Below are positions 53,754-62,815 of a stretch of DNA of 64,000 nt, piece by piece; the first letter of the stretch is position 1, and every line of letters begins with the position of its first letter. The notes beneath the pieces are model-generated. The model did not search any database. It was not told the origin of the DNA and saw nothing but the letters and a program-made list of their open reading frames with translations. Made by a program: the position numbers and the translations under genes. The DNA comes from Pseudomonadota bacterium. Lineage in GTDB: Bacteria > Pseudomonadota > Alphaproteobacteria > Rhizobiales > Hyphomicrobiaceae. Location of the stretch: positions 1-64,000 of the forward strand of contig JAEWIJ010000205.1 of the NCBI GenBank assembly GCA_023387235.1, written 5' to 3'.

Positions 53754-54944
53754 TCAGATCGGAATGTGGCGGGGGTCCAGGACGCGCCCGCCTTTGATGA
53801 CGCGATGGATGCTTCCAAACGCCGCCGCGCTCTCGAGCGGGTTGGCGTCGAGCACAACCAGATCCGCGAACTTGCCAGCCTCGACCGTGCCGATCTTATC
53901 CTCAAGGCCGAGAAGCTCAGCGCCCCACCGGGTGGCCGCCAGCACGCAGTCCATCGGCTTAGCGCCGGCCTCCTGCATGAGCCTCGTCTCGTCGACGAAA
54001 TTCCCGAGCGTGTCGGTGCCGTACGCGAACTTGACGCCCGCATTGAGAGCGTTGCGGAAACCAGGCGCGTGATGTTGGCGGAGGAGCTCGCCATGCCTTT
54101 GGACGCCTTCTCCGCGTCCCCAGTCCCTGCAGTGCTCAAGATAGCCGCTGAATGTCGGGACGAGATAGGTGCCCCGACGCGCCATTTCCTCGGCAGTGCG
54201 CGCGCTCAGCATGATGCCATGTTCGATAGTATCCACGCCCGCCTCGAGGGCGTTTGCGATCGCTTCGTCGCAGATGGCGTGCACAGCGCAGCGCTTGCCG
54301 TGATGATGGCCGACGTCGAAGGCCGCCTTCATCGTCGCCACATCGAGGTTTATAGCGCTGATGGGCTCGCCCGCTGCGAGCTCCCATTCGATGCTGGCCA
54401 TGCACTTGATCCAGTCCGCACCCTCTTTAATCTGCTGCGCTGCAGCTTTGCGGGCCTCGAGGGGCGAGTCGATCTCGACACCATTACGGGATGCGTAGCC
54501 CGCCGTCGCGGTCAACGCGCGACCAACGATCACCATACGCGGGCCGACCAGATGACCATTCTCGATCATCGCGCGCATAATTCGGCTGAGGCCGTTTCGC
54601 GAGCCCATTTCACGAATGGTCGTGATGCCTTCGGCCAGATTCGACAGCACGGTCTTGACGCAAATCCCGAGCAGTATTTCGTCGCTGACAAGCGCCTGCG
54701 CCCCGAGATGACCGCGCACGCGCTTCGTCGCGACGTGATCGTGGGTATTGATGAAACCGGGCAGGACAAACTTGCCGGTCAGATCGATCTCTACTTGATC
54801 CGAATCTCGCGGCAGGCCGTCCAGACGCTCTGCGACGCCGATGATTCGATCTCCTTCGAGGAGAACAAAACTTTGAAGGAGCGGCTTTTCGCCTGTACCG
54901 GCGATCAACGTTGCATTCTTAAGGAGCGTGCGCTGCTTTTTCAT
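53754..54944 (-). CDS. Amidohydrolase (imidazolonepropionase/prolidase-like)
   Basis: 396 residues, metal-dependent TIM-barrel hydrolase. Start 54944 gives MKKQRTLLKNATLIAGTGEKP, the typical N-terminal strand pair. Metal ligands: H-x-H in GFINTHDHV, Lys region in WIKCMAS, His in VHAICDEA, His in IEHGIML, Asp in YGTDTLG. The C-terminal GTVEAGKFADLVVLDANPLE is characteristic. Expected to hydrolyse an amide or cyclic amide, possibly a dipeptide or heterocycle. It is the most likely first catabolic step for the importer's ligand in this unit (inference). No signal peptide. Confidence 0.92.
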   Translation of the reverse strand: MKKQRTLLKNATLIAGTGEKPLLQSFVLLEGDRIIGVAERLDGLPRDSDQVEIDLTGKFVLPGFINTHDHVATKRVRGHLGAQALVSDEILLGICVKTVLSNLAEGITTIREMGSRNGLSRIMRAMIENGHLVGPRMVIVGRALTATAGYASRNGVEIDSPLEARKAAAQQIKEGADWIKCMASIEWELAAGEPISAINLDVATMKAAFDVGHHHGKRCAVHAICDEAIANALEAGVDTIEHGIMLSARTAEEMARRGTYLVPTFSGYLEHCRDWGRGEGVQRHGELLRQHHAPGFRNALNAGVKFAYGTDTLGNFVDETRLMQEAGAKPMDCVLAATRWGAELLGLEDKIGTVEAGKFADLVVLDANPLESAAAFGSIHRVIKGGRVLDPRHIPI

Positions 54945-55097
54945 GGTCGAACTTGCTCGCATTGATCGTGCTGGCGTGATTATTTCTGCCTTCTCCAGCT
55001 CCATCTTTATCGCTCTCGGAGCCGTGAGCTGTGCCCGTTCCAGGGGCGACGACTATATGGCGATCAAGGAGTAAGGTCAGAGATCCTGTCAACGACG

Positions 55098-55158
55098 GCT
55101 ACTCGACAAACACGATGTGCGCGACAAAGCGTTTTACGGTGTGACATAGTTTTATTGG
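55098..55158. repeat. Right arm of the inverted repeat
   Basis: Reverse-complement counterpart of 48528-48588: GCTACTCGA (55098-55106), GCGACAAAGCGTTT (55121-55134), GTGACATAGTTTT (55141-55153), with the same 14- and 6-nt spacings; overall about 43 of 61 positions agree. The outer edge abuts the truncated TPR gene. No transposase remnant was recognised immediately inside or outside. Confidence 0.75.
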
Positions 55159-56190
55159 CCGGCAGGTTCTTTCTGGCAGCTTCGCATCGGACACTTGGGT
55201 CAAAGAGCTGCCTATTGACCGCGCATCCTTCCTCTCGACTTTAACGTGCCTTGCAGCCCATGGCGAACATCATCCCAGCGTGGCCTGGGCGACTGGCTGG
55301 CTTGGCCACTCTTACCAAGCTCTCGGTCGCTATGCAGAGGCTGAACCGTTAGTCTCGCGCGCTCTGCGTCTTGCCGAAGCGTTGCTTGGCCCCAATCATC
55401 CAGATGTCGCGACCGCACTCGATGCCGTCGCAGCCCTCTCCATCAAGCTCGGCAAGTTCGAAGACGCTGAAACCCGATACCGGCGATCATTGGCCATTCG
55501 CGAAAAGACACTCGATCCTGGAGATCCCACTCTCGGCACCGGACTCGACAACCTGGCCGGACTCCTCGAAATCTTGGGCCGATACGCCGAGGCTGAGCAC
55601 CTCTACAAGCGCGCACTCCGCATCCGTGAGGCAGCGCTTGGCTCCGAGCACACGGACGTTGCTCAGTCACTGAATAATTTTGCGGCATTGCTCGTTAGCC
55701 AGGGGCGACTAGCTGAAACAGAACCGATCTACCAGCGCGCACTCTCAATTCATCGCAAGCTACACGGCGCCAACAATCCCGATATCGCAACCACCCTCAA
55801 CAATCTGGCAGCGCTCTATCACAGTCTGGGCCGGCTTACAGAAGCGGAGACGCTCCACAAGAATGCGTGGGCCATCCGCGTCATGACGCTGGGGGCGAGC
55901 ATCCAGATGTGGCCAATTCCCTGCACAATCTCGCCACGCTGCATAGTGCCCAAGGCCGGTATTCCGACGCCGAGGCCCTGTACAAACGCGCGATAGAGAT
56001 ACTCGAAAAGGCCCAAGGCTACGAGCATCCCAGCGTGGCCCAGTCCCTCAAGAGCTTGGCGGACCTCTGACCCTTGACCTCCGCACTGCTGCCGAGCCGC
56101 TTTCCTCGCGTGCGCTCGCCATCTTCCAGAAATCATTCGGCCCCGACCATCCAACTGCAATCCACATGCTCAACAGCCTCGCGGCGCTGA
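55145..56190 (+). pseudogene. Broken tetratricopeptide-repeat (kinesin-light-chain-like) gene
   Basis: Five or more 42-residue TPR_12-type repeats are visible (LGRYAEAEPLVSRALRLAEALLGPNHPDV and similar). The frame has no start codon and opens directly at the inverted-repeat arm, so the 5' end is lost. At a G5 tract (55891-55895) the reading shifts: one extra G would join the first part to GEHPDVANSLHNLATLHSAQGRYSDAEALYKRA. After a stop at 56068 the repeat resumes in the third frame (ALAIFQKSFGPDHPTAIHMLNSLAAL) and then ends. Two lesions plus truncation at both ends mark a pseudogene. A single sequencing error could explain only the first. Confidence 0.8.
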
Positions 56191-56475
56191 GCTGCGCATG
56201 TGCGGCGGAGATCATGCAAGGTCCACGGCGCGAACTCCCCCTCGACGAGTTCCTCGATGCGCTCGTCGATGCGCTTCTTGCCTTCGCTGTATCCAGTGAA
56301 TGGTGTGAGCCCATCCTGGCCGAACAGGAAGGGGCCTGCGAACTTTGGCACTCCGGACAACAGGTCAATGGCAGCGTCGCTGAGAGGAACGAGATGCGGG
56401 CGCTTGGCCGAAGCGATCGCTTGGCGCCCTTCGCCAGACGCCGTGGTGATGTGGTGAAGCTGAGCGAGGCTAGGC
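56190..56475 (-). pseudogene. Fragment of a tyrosine recombinase gene
   Basis: On the minus strand the frame reads AKRPHLVPLSDAAIDLL, then FAGPFLFGQDG and APWTLHDLRRTCAAQ, which is the Lys/strand region and the H-x-x-R box of a phage-type integrase. The N-terminal domains, the first catalytic Arg and the C-terminal tyrosine are missing; the part nearest 56475 has no recognised counterpart. It abuts the end of the broken TPR gene. It is a relic of an integrated element, different from the complete integrase at 44.9 kb. Confidence 0.7.
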
Positions 56476-56570
56476 GTGCTTCGAGAGCGGTCCGGAATTG
56501 CCTGAGGAAACTAGGATTGCCCCGCGCGTGGGAATTTCTTGGGGCGCTGCGGAGAATGGCTGCCGTGTTG

Positions 56571-56987
56571 TTATGGAAATAGGTAGAGCAGTAGCTTGGC
56601 CGAGATGAAGCCGACGGCAAGGAATATGAGGGTGGCCAACAGCAGATTGTCGCCAACCATCATGGCAGCTGTGATGCCTGCGGCGATGGCGACTGCAGCG
56701 ATCAGGCTAAGTAGAGCATCGATTTTGGCGCGTCGTTCGTTGCGATCTGCTTCTTCGACAAGCCGGATGATCTCTTCGGCACTTGGCCTGCGCTGCGAGG
56801 GTACGGTTTCGTGCTCTGCTAATTGGGATCGATGCGAGGACGGCACTGTTTGTTTCCGATAGCTTTTGTCACAACGTACGGATCGAATCCCACTTTCGGG
56901 CGCTTTGAGATTGCCCGCTTTAATGACGGATCTTTTTGCCTCCGCCTTAGCGTCTGGGATCTCCGAAGCGGAGTGTCTATCGGCCAT
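56571..56987 (-). CDS. Small two-helix membrane protein, copy A
   Basis: 138 residues: a charged, Ser/Lys/Arg-rich N-terminal half and a C-terminal hairpin of two membrane helices (IDALLSLIAAVAIAAGITAAMMVGDNLLLATLIFLAVGFISAKLLLYLFP in part). The last 70 residues match copy B at 57120-57410: same EEADRNER/EEDDRHEP charged patch, same final LLYLFP. No known family recognised. The real start could be one of several internal Met codons. Confidence 0.65.
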   Translation of the reverse strand: MADRHSASEIPDAKAEAKRSVIKAGNLKAPESGIRSVRCDKSYRKQTVPSSHRSQLAEHETVPSQRRPSAEEIIRLVEEADRNERRAKIDALLSLIAAVAIAAGITAAMMVGDNLLLATLIFLAVGFISAKLLLYLFP

Positions 56988-57119
56988 ATAGTCTGCGACT
57001 TCGCCGGAGAGGATGGAGCTCCAGTCTTCGGGTCCAAGGCTCCTACTGGTAGCGGCGAGGAGGTGAGATGCCGCGGCTTGCGTTAAAGCTGAGTTCTGGT
57101 CGGGGTAAGCGGATATTTG

Positions 57120-57410
57120 TCACGGAAATAGGTAGAGCAGAACGCGCGCCGCGATGAAACCGATGGCGAGGAACAAGACCGTTCTCAACAGTAGGCTCTC
57201 ACCGACGAATATGGCGCTTGTGACGGCCGCGGCGAGGACGGCTGCTACAACAAGAAGCAGGAGAGCCTGGATTTGCGCGCGTGGCTCGTGCCGGTCGTCC
57301 TCCTCGATGATCAGAATGATTTGATCATACCCCGACTTGTGCTGCGGGGTTATGTTCTCTTGCTCGCGCGATGGACGTTGGTCGTCGGGAGACATAGCTT
57401 GGTTCCCCAA
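57120..57410 (-). CDS. Small two-helix membrane protein, copy B
   Basis: 96 residues with the same C-terminal architecture as copy A: a short acidic/basic segment IIEEDDRHEPRAQIQA followed by two membrane helices and the end RVLLYLFP. Tandem, same orientation, 132 nt apart. The conserved half begins about residue 28. The divergence is substantial, so the duplication is not recent. Function unknown; location next to recombinase remnants suggests accessory cargo. Confidence 0.7.
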   Translation of the reverse strand: MGNQAMSPDDQRPSREQENITPQHKSGYDQIILIIEEDDRHEPRAQIQALLLLVVAAVLAAAVTSAIFVGESLLLRTVLFLAIGFIAARVLLYLFP

Positions 57411-57437
57411 AAATGTGCCAACAGCAATGGTGTTCAG

Positions 57438-57767
57438 TTATCGATCGTCTAGTGTGGAGTCCTTGTGCCTGCGCCAAGCCTCAGGATGCATCAAGGGGTT
57501 GATGCTCGCCGGTGCTCCCAGCGATTGCCATTCTTCCACGTCGCGCGCAACTGCGTCGGTTACTCGGGCGAAGTTCCAGTCGTCCGGCGCGAGGCTTTCG
57601 CTAACGGCATCGATGGGACGAGCGCCAGCGAGTTCCCTTAGGGCGGAGGTTGCGTCGAGATGATCCGATATCCAGCGCAATTTCAGGTTGAGGTCGAAGA
57701 TCAGTGTCTTCATGACGGGCAATCGCTTTTTCGAGCCGGCTCTCTTGGCTGCGGAATATCGGGCCAT
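57438..57767 (-). CDS. Hypothetical protein
   Basis: 109 residues, or 91 if it starts at the Met at 57713 (MKTLIFDLNLKLRWISDHLD). No signal peptide, no membrane helix and no recognised family. Contains an acidic middle (SLAPDDWNFARVTDAVARDVEEW). No clear ribosome binding site precedes either start. Same strand as the two small membrane proteins downstream, possibly one unit. Confidence 0.45.
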   Translation of the reverse strand: MARYSAAKRAGSKKRLPVMKTLIFDLNLKLRWISDHLDATSALRELAGARPIDAVSESLAPDDWNFARVTDAVARDVEEWQSLGAPASINPLMHPEAWRRHKDSTLDDR

Positions 57768-58051
57768 CTAGTCGTTCGGTGAATGCGTCACCTTAGGCGC
57801 TATGCGGTTCGATTCGAAGGACAGATAGCACGCCTTCACCTGGAATGGCGGTTGAAGCGAGCGCACACCATGTATTCAAGCGTGTAGTTGTGTGCTGGAT
57901 TTGCATCTCTTTGTGCATTGCCAACCCTTATTCTCACTTGGTGCCTTGACGGTCGCGGAGCAGTGGCCATGAATTCGCCACGGTGTTGGCTCGCGCCTGC
58001 CCGAGGGAAGACGCATAGCGCGGTGCTGCGGGACTGTGATTGGGGGCTAGA

Positions 58052-58582
58052 ATGCATATAGGGGCAGTTGGTAGGCGGTGGCTGACGTTGCTATGCGGTG
58101 GCGCCGCGATGATGGTCGTGCTCGCGCCTGGAGAGGTTCTGGCCCAGCAGCCGACTGGCGATGCGATGATTTCTCTTCAACAAGTGATCGCCGCTAACGC
58201 GAACACTCCGAAGCAAATCTGCCCGGCAATTACCCCCCTCCTGCGTGCAGATCCAAGCGCCGCGAGCGCCGTGATCGAGAACGCCCAGGCTCAGCCGACG
58301 TTACTTGAACCCCTGTGCGAGTGTCTTTCTCGCACCCAGGCCGCGTTGAAGCAGTCTGACCCACAAGGCGCCGAGATCGTGGCGAAAGCCGTCGCCACTG
58401 CGAGCCCGGCCTTCCAGGCTTGCTACGCCGTCGCGCAGGCGCCAGGCGAGGGCGGAGGCGGTGGCGCTCAAACCGCCGGAGCAGGTACGCCGAGCGGAGG
58501 TGGAGGCGGGGTAGCGCCCTTTAGCCCGGTGGGGTTTGCGAATGTGGGCGGATTTGGTGGTGGCCCAGCCAGTCCAAACTGA
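58052..58582 (+). CDS. Secreted Gly-rich protein with conserved cysteines
   Basis: 176 residues. Start 58052 (MHIGAVGRRWLTLLCGG) has GGGGG 5-10 nt upstream. Signal peptide: basic GRRWL, core LLCGGAAMMVVLAPG, cleavage near VLAQQ. The mature part is helical with Cys at QICPAI, LCECLS and QACYAV. The C-terminal 45 residues are Gly/Pro/Ala-rich (GEGGGGG, PSGGGGG, GGFGGG), a low-complexity tail. It is the first gene before the exopolysaccharide genes on the same strand, so an envelope or matrix role is plausible; no family is recognised. Confidence 0.7.
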   Translation: MHIGAVGRRWLTLLCGGAAMMVVLAPGEVLAQQPTGDAMISLQQVIAANANTPKQICPAITPLLRADPSAASAVIENAQAQPTLLEPLCECLSRTQAALKQSDPQGAEIVAKAVATASPAFQACYAVAQAPGEGGGGGAQTAGAGTPSGGGGGVAPFSPVGFANVGGFGGGPASPN

Positions 58583-58971
58583 CGATGGCTCCAGACCATA
58601 GCGGATTCATGCTGGGGCGTGAATGTGAGGATGGGGCATCGAGAGGCCGTCTTAATTTCCTCAACGCGACATTGATCTACGTGTTGCCAGTGGGCAGATT
58701 GACTTAAGATTGGGTGGTAGTGCGTGCGCTGGTGGGATGTGTGGATAGAGTTCGGAGCGCGTATGTGAATGGTTTGCGGCTTTAGCGTTGCCCATTGGGA
58801 ATGCAGTTTGGGACGGCAGTGACGCCGTGCAATGTACGGATTGCACCAGCGCGCGCTTATTGTTCTGTTGTTTCGAGGAGGTAGCCTCATGTTGATTGCG
58901 GTGTCGGGGGCTGTCGGCGCTACTGATGGGCAGAACGTTCCTCGGCAGAGTCGCATGGGTGGTATGTTTCG
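58583..58971. other. Intergenic region upstream of the exopolysaccharide genes
   Basis: About 390 nt, rich in T and G compared with the rest of the window, without a convincing gene. Probably carries the promoter of the export-protein gene. No clear terminator or RNA gene was recognised. Confidence 0.5.
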
Positions 58972-59688
58972 ATGAATTATTTCGCCGTTTTTGCGCGCTC
59001 TGCTAAGCAGGTATCGTGTCGTCGGCCAGGCGTTGTCTACATGGCCCACGTGCTCTCTCGAGCGATATCGAGTTTCTGTGCCGCAGTTCCGATTGCGACC
59101 GCAGCTGGCGCTGTTCTGTTGGGCTTGAGCGCGTGTAGCGATGCACCGCAACTTGGGTCAGCGGTGGGATCGCTCGGAACCAATCCTGCCCGTTCAGGTG
59201 GCGGGGCTGGGCCTACGAAAGGAACTGGGCCGCTGATCAAGTTGCAGGCCGGGGACAAGATCAAGCTTACTGTTTTCGGTGAGGACAAAATCTCCGGTGA
59301 CTATGAACTCGATCCGAGCGGTTATCTATCATTGCCGCTTGCCGGGACGATTCCGGCGGCAGGGTTGTTCAAGACCGAGCTTGAACAGGCGATCTCGACG
59401 AAGTTGAAGTCAAATTACCTTCGGGATCCGAAGGTCACAGTCGATGTTGCCAGTTATCGCCCGATCTACGTTTTGGGTGAGGTCCAGAAGCCTGGGGAGT
59501 ATGCGTACCGAAGCGGTCTCAACGTGTTGAGCGCGATCGCTGTTGCAGGTGGTGTGACTTATCGAGCCAGCAATTCACGAGTGCTCATTCAGCGCTTCGG
59601 TGAATCGAGCCTGAAGGAGCATGCATTGGATGCGGGCGTTCTGATCATGCCGGGCGATGTTGTGCGCCTGCCGGAGCGCTACTTCTGA
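58972..59688 (+). CDS. Polysaccharide export lipoprotein (Wza/GumB-type)
   Basis: 238 residues. A signal with lipobox LGLSACSDAP places the lipidated Cys at about residue 57, or about 34 if the start is the Met at 59041 (MAHVLSRAISSF). The polysaccharide-export domain has LQAGDKIKLTVFGEDKISGDYELDPSGYLSLPLAGTI (in part), then VASYRPIYVLGEVQKPGEYAYRSGLNVLSAIAVAGG, the SLBB part, and ends VIMPGDVVRLPERYF-like. Wza-like proteins form the outer-membrane or periplasmic exit channel for polysaccharide. It is shorter than Wza, like alphaproteobacterial ExoF/GumB relatives. Confidence 0.9.
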   Translation: MNYFAVFARSAKQVSCRRPGVVYMAHVLSRAISSFCAAVPIATAAGAVLLGLSACSDAPQLGSAVGSLGTNPARSGGGAGPTKGTGPLIKLQAGDKIKLTVFGEDKISGDYELDPSGYLSLPLAGTIPAAGLFKTELEQAISTKLKSNYLRDPKVTVDVASYRPIYVLGEVQKPGEYAYRSGLNVLSAIAVAGGVTYRASNSRVLIQRFGESSLKEHALDAGVLIMPGDVVRLPERYF

Positions 59689-59925
59689 TGGTGAATGGCC
59701 CACGGATTTTGTGGCGAGATGAGCACATGGCTCAAGTGTTTGTCGGCCGATCGCCAGAAGCACGGATGCCTGGGTGTTGCACGTTACTGAGAGCTGATAA
59801 GCTGACTTAGAAAACATCAAGAATACAACGGGCCGGTCGATTGAGCTCTATGTGCTACTCCCTCGCAGGTAGTGGAAGATTCGATGTTTTGGCTTGAGCA
59901 CTTATCGAGATGAGGGGAAGTCGTC

Positions 59926-61251
59926 TTGCTCGGAGCAAGGACACAAGGCAGTAGAGGAAACTGGAAGGCCGTTGCGGCTATCGCCAGCCTGTTTCTTACG
60001 TCTTCCGCATCGGCTGAGAATTTCGGTGCAGGTACGCAAGGCTGGGACCAGAAACTTTACTACTCGTCCAGGCACTCCCTTCCTACCAATCCGATCGATG
60101 GGCCGTCGCGTGAATACACCGGCGTGCCTCTCGGCGATTGGATGGTCTATGCCAGTGTGCTGACTGGCGTTGTCTGGGATGACAATGTGTTTCAAGCGAA
60201 CCAGCACCCGACGAAAGACTGGGGTGCACGCTTTAGGCCTTCGCTAGAGATAGTCCGGAATAACGGCATTCACAAATCAACGGTCTATGGCTTCATCGAT
60301 GCCAGATTTTACGGTCAGGAAGATGATGCGAATGTCGTAAATGGAAACCTCGGTGCGAGCCATGTTTGGGAAGTCCAACGGGATTTTGTGATCAAGGCCG
60401 ACCTGGATTATGCCCGCCGCACCGACATCAATAATGCTGGAACTCTGCTCACATCAACGGGGCCTGTCACGATTGTCAGTCCTCTCGATTACGGTATGAC
60501 CAGCGGCTCGTTGTCCGCGCAAAAGTCGTTTGGCCCCGTATTCGTCGCACTGGGAACGGTTGTGACCTGGACGAACTACGACGACGTGACCGACACTTTG
60601 GGACAACACTTTGATCAGGACTATCGGGACCACGCCATTTACACGCTCTCCGGTCGAATCGGCTCGTGGTTTAGTCCGGTTTTCTATGCATTTTTGGAAC
60701 CGTCGCAAAACTGGCGTCGCTTTCGCTACAGCGGCTTCGATTCCGAGGGGCAGCGCATCGTCGCCGGCGTTGGATCAGACCGTATCAGCCTTTTCCGCGG
60801 TGAGTTGTTTGCTGGCTATCAACGGCAGGAATATAGCGATCCCGCCATAGCTACCATCGAAGGCACAGTTTTGGGGGGGCGCCTCTTCTGGTATCCGACT
60901 CGGGACTTGGTAATCGCCTTTGATGCAGACCGCAAACTCGGCGATTCCACCCTACCCAGTCCTGGAAACCCGTTTGGTTCTCCTGTGGAGGCAACGTCTT
61001 TTGCCGCCCGGGCGGACTATATACTTACCGATACTTGGTCACTTTCCGCTCGCTTTGGCTATACGAACATTGAGTATAAGGATTCGGCACGTTCAGACGA
61101 TCAGTGGGTGGCTGGAACCACGATGAGCTACTATATTTGGCGCAACATGGCCGCAACGTTCGAATGGCAGTACGTAAATCTCCAGTCCAACTTCGAGGAC
61201 AACAGCTTCGAGCGGAATGTCTTTACGCTCGGGGCGACGTATAAGTACTGA
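59926..61251 (+). CDS. Outer-membrane beta-barrel protein of the exopolysaccharide locus
   Basis: 441 residues. TTG start at 59926 with AGGGGA 8-10 nt upstream; signal peptide (WKAVAAIASLFLTSSASAEN). The mature protein is full of alternating aromatic beta strands (SLEIVRNNGIHKSTVYGFIDARFYG, TDTWSLSARFGYTNIEYKDSA, FEWQYVNLQSNFEDNSF) and ends ATYKY, with the terminal aromatic residue needed for barrel insertion. Matches the BBP2-like outer-membrane proteins often seen beside Wza-type genes in alphaproteobacteria. May be a porin-like exit or attachment partner for the polysaccharide. Confidence 0.85.
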   Translation: MLGARTQGSRGNWKAVAAIASLFLTSSASAENFGAGTQGWDQKLYYSSRHSLPTNPIDGPSREYTGVPLGDWMVYASVLTGVVWDDNVFQANQHPTKDWGARFRPSLEIVRNNGIHKSTVYGFIDARFYGQEDDANVVNGNLGASHVWEVQRDFVIKADLDYARRTDINNAGTLLTSTGPVTIVSPLDYGMTSGSLSAQKSFGPVFVALGTVVTWTNYDDVTDTLGQHFDQDYRDHAIYTLSGRIGSWFSPVFYAFLEPSQNWRRFRYSGFDSEGQRIVAGVGSDRISLFRGELFAGYQRQEYSDPAIATIEGTVLGGRLFWYPTRDLVIAFDADRKLGDSTLPSPGNPFGSPVEATSFAARADYILTDTWSLSARFGYTNIEYKDSARSDDQWVAGTTMSYYIWRNMAATFEWQYVNLQSNFEDNSFERNVFTLGATYKY

Positions 61252-61310
61252 CAACACGTGTACCCTATCTCCGGCGATCTCACACGTATTGAACAGTGGG
61301 CTGCGTGTGT

Positions 61311-62762
61311 ATGCGTACTGAGCGAAGAACGGATAGCGTTCGAAAGCCACTTCATTTGTCGGCTCGCTCACATAATAACCAGCTCTCGCCCGCGTTCGAC
61401 GCGAGCATTTGCGCAGCATTGGTCGCGGGAATTGCCGTCGCGCCCTTCTGGCTTGGAGGAAATCGCCCCATCGCGTGGGCGATTAACGCGCTATGGGCGT
61501 GCGGGCTGGTCATAATCTATGAACTCAGAATTGCAATGCAGGGTGGGGCGCATCCGGTTGCTCTACGCAGGGTCTGGCCCGCAGCTGCGGCCTTGGCTGC
61601 GACGGGTTTATGGGGCGTGGCTCAGATGTCTAGCTGGGTTCCTTTGACGTATCAGAATCCGATTTGGGGCATGGCTCGAGAGGCTCTCGAGTTGAATGTA
61701 TCTGGTAGCATCAGCGTCAACCGCGATGCGACCGCATTGGCGCTGTTGCGACTCGTGACGGCGGCTTGCGTATTTTGGCTTGCGCTGCAACTTGGTCGCT
61801 TCGCGTGGCGCGCAATGCTGATCGTTCAGGCGGTCGCCGTCATCGGCTTCGCCTATGCACTTTATGGCTTGGTGGCGTTTTTCGCTTTTCCGAAGACAAT
61901 CCTTTGGTTTGACAAAGTCCATTATCTCGATGCGGTGACCTCCACATTCATCAATCGAAATTCTTACGCAACATACGCCGCCATTGGGTTGATTGCCTCG
62001 GTGGGTGCTGCATTGAGTGCCTTTGCAGCGGGCGCGAACAGAGGGGGCGGCCGGCAAGCAGTTCGACTGATGGCATCTCTCACTGGACCGGCTGGTGGTT
62101 GGTTGGCAGTTGGTGCCATCATTGCCTTGGCGCTGGTCCTCACGGGGTCACGTGGTGGCATCACGGCTGGATTTCTCGGCCTGGGTGTGGCGGCTGTCCT
62201 CTCGGTTATGCTGAGACGGAACCGTCGCAGTACAGCTGCTGTGGCGGCAGTCCTTGCGCTGCTTATGGTTTTGGGGATTGCCTTAACTTTTGGCGAGCTT
62301 CTTGCAACTCGCCTTTCCGCACAAGGATTTCGGGCGGATGACCGACTTGCCGTCTATGCTACGGTCATGATGTCCATTTGGGACCAGCCATTGCTCGGTT
62401 TTGGCTACGGCACTTTCGAGCACGTGTTTCCTATGTATCGGGATGCTCGGATTGATCCCATAGTCAAGTGGGACAAGGCACACAACACCTACCTTGAGGT
62501 CTTCCAAGGCCTTGGTATCCCTGTTGCTATCCTGTTTATCGCGGGTGTCGGCTCCTTAATCTGGAGAACCTTTCGCGGAGCGTTGGGGCGCCGCCGCAAC
62601 GTCACGATCCCGATCGTTGCAAGTGCGGCATCCGTTGCTGTTCTTGTCCACGGCCTCGTTGACTTCAGTCTTCAGATCCAGGGGGTAACCTTGACTTGGC
62701 TGGCACTCCTCGGCGTCGGAGTAGCGCAGTCGTGGTCAATGGAGTTGGATGTGGGCTCCTGA
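61311..62762 (+). CDS. O-antigen ligase / polysaccharide polymerase-type membrane protein
   Basis: 483 residues from ATG 61311 (GTG at 61296 is an alternative). Eleven or more helices and a large periplasmic loop. Wzy_C-type features: TFINRNSYATYAAIGLIA, then LVLTGSRGGITAGFLGL and, in the big loop, PLLGFGYGTFEHVFPMYRD and KWDKAHNTYLEVFQGLGIP, with the characteristic HN pair. Such proteins polymerise repeat units or ligate glycan to a carrier. Its place after the export and barrel genes favours polymerase function in exopolysaccharide synthesis. Confidence 0.87.
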   Translation: MRTERRTDSVRKPLHLSARSHNNQLSPAFDASICAALVAGIAVAPFWLGGNRPIAWAINALWACGLVIIYELRIAMQGGAHPVALRRVWPAAAALAATGLWGVAQMSSWVPLTYQNPIWGMAREALELNVSGSISVNRDATALALLRLVTAACVFWLALQLGRFAWRAMLIVQAVAVIGFAYALYGLVAFFAFPKTILWFDKVHYLDAVTSTFINRNSYATYAAIGLIASVGAALSAFAAGANRGGGRQAVRLMASLTGPAGGWLAVGAIIALALVLTGSRGGITAGFLGLGVAAVLSVMLRRNRRSTAAVAAVLALLMVLGIALTFGELLATRLSAQGFRADDRLAVYATVMMSIWDQPLLGFGYGTFEHVFPMYRDARIDPIVKWDKAHNTYLEVFQGLGIPVAILFIAGVGSLIWRTFRGALGRRRNVTIPIVASAASVAVLVHGLVDFSLQIQGVTLTWLALLGVGVAQSWSMELDVGS

Positions 62763-62815
62763 GATGCGCCGTGCTTGGGTACTAAGGAGGGAGTGGTCCT
62801 GACGGCAGGTCGCGC

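Noticed and set aside
53573..54139. 189-residue N-terminal extension of the second IclR regulator
   Set aside because: No IclR character, overlaps the amidohydrolase gene, and a good ribosome binding site lies before the ATG at 53572.
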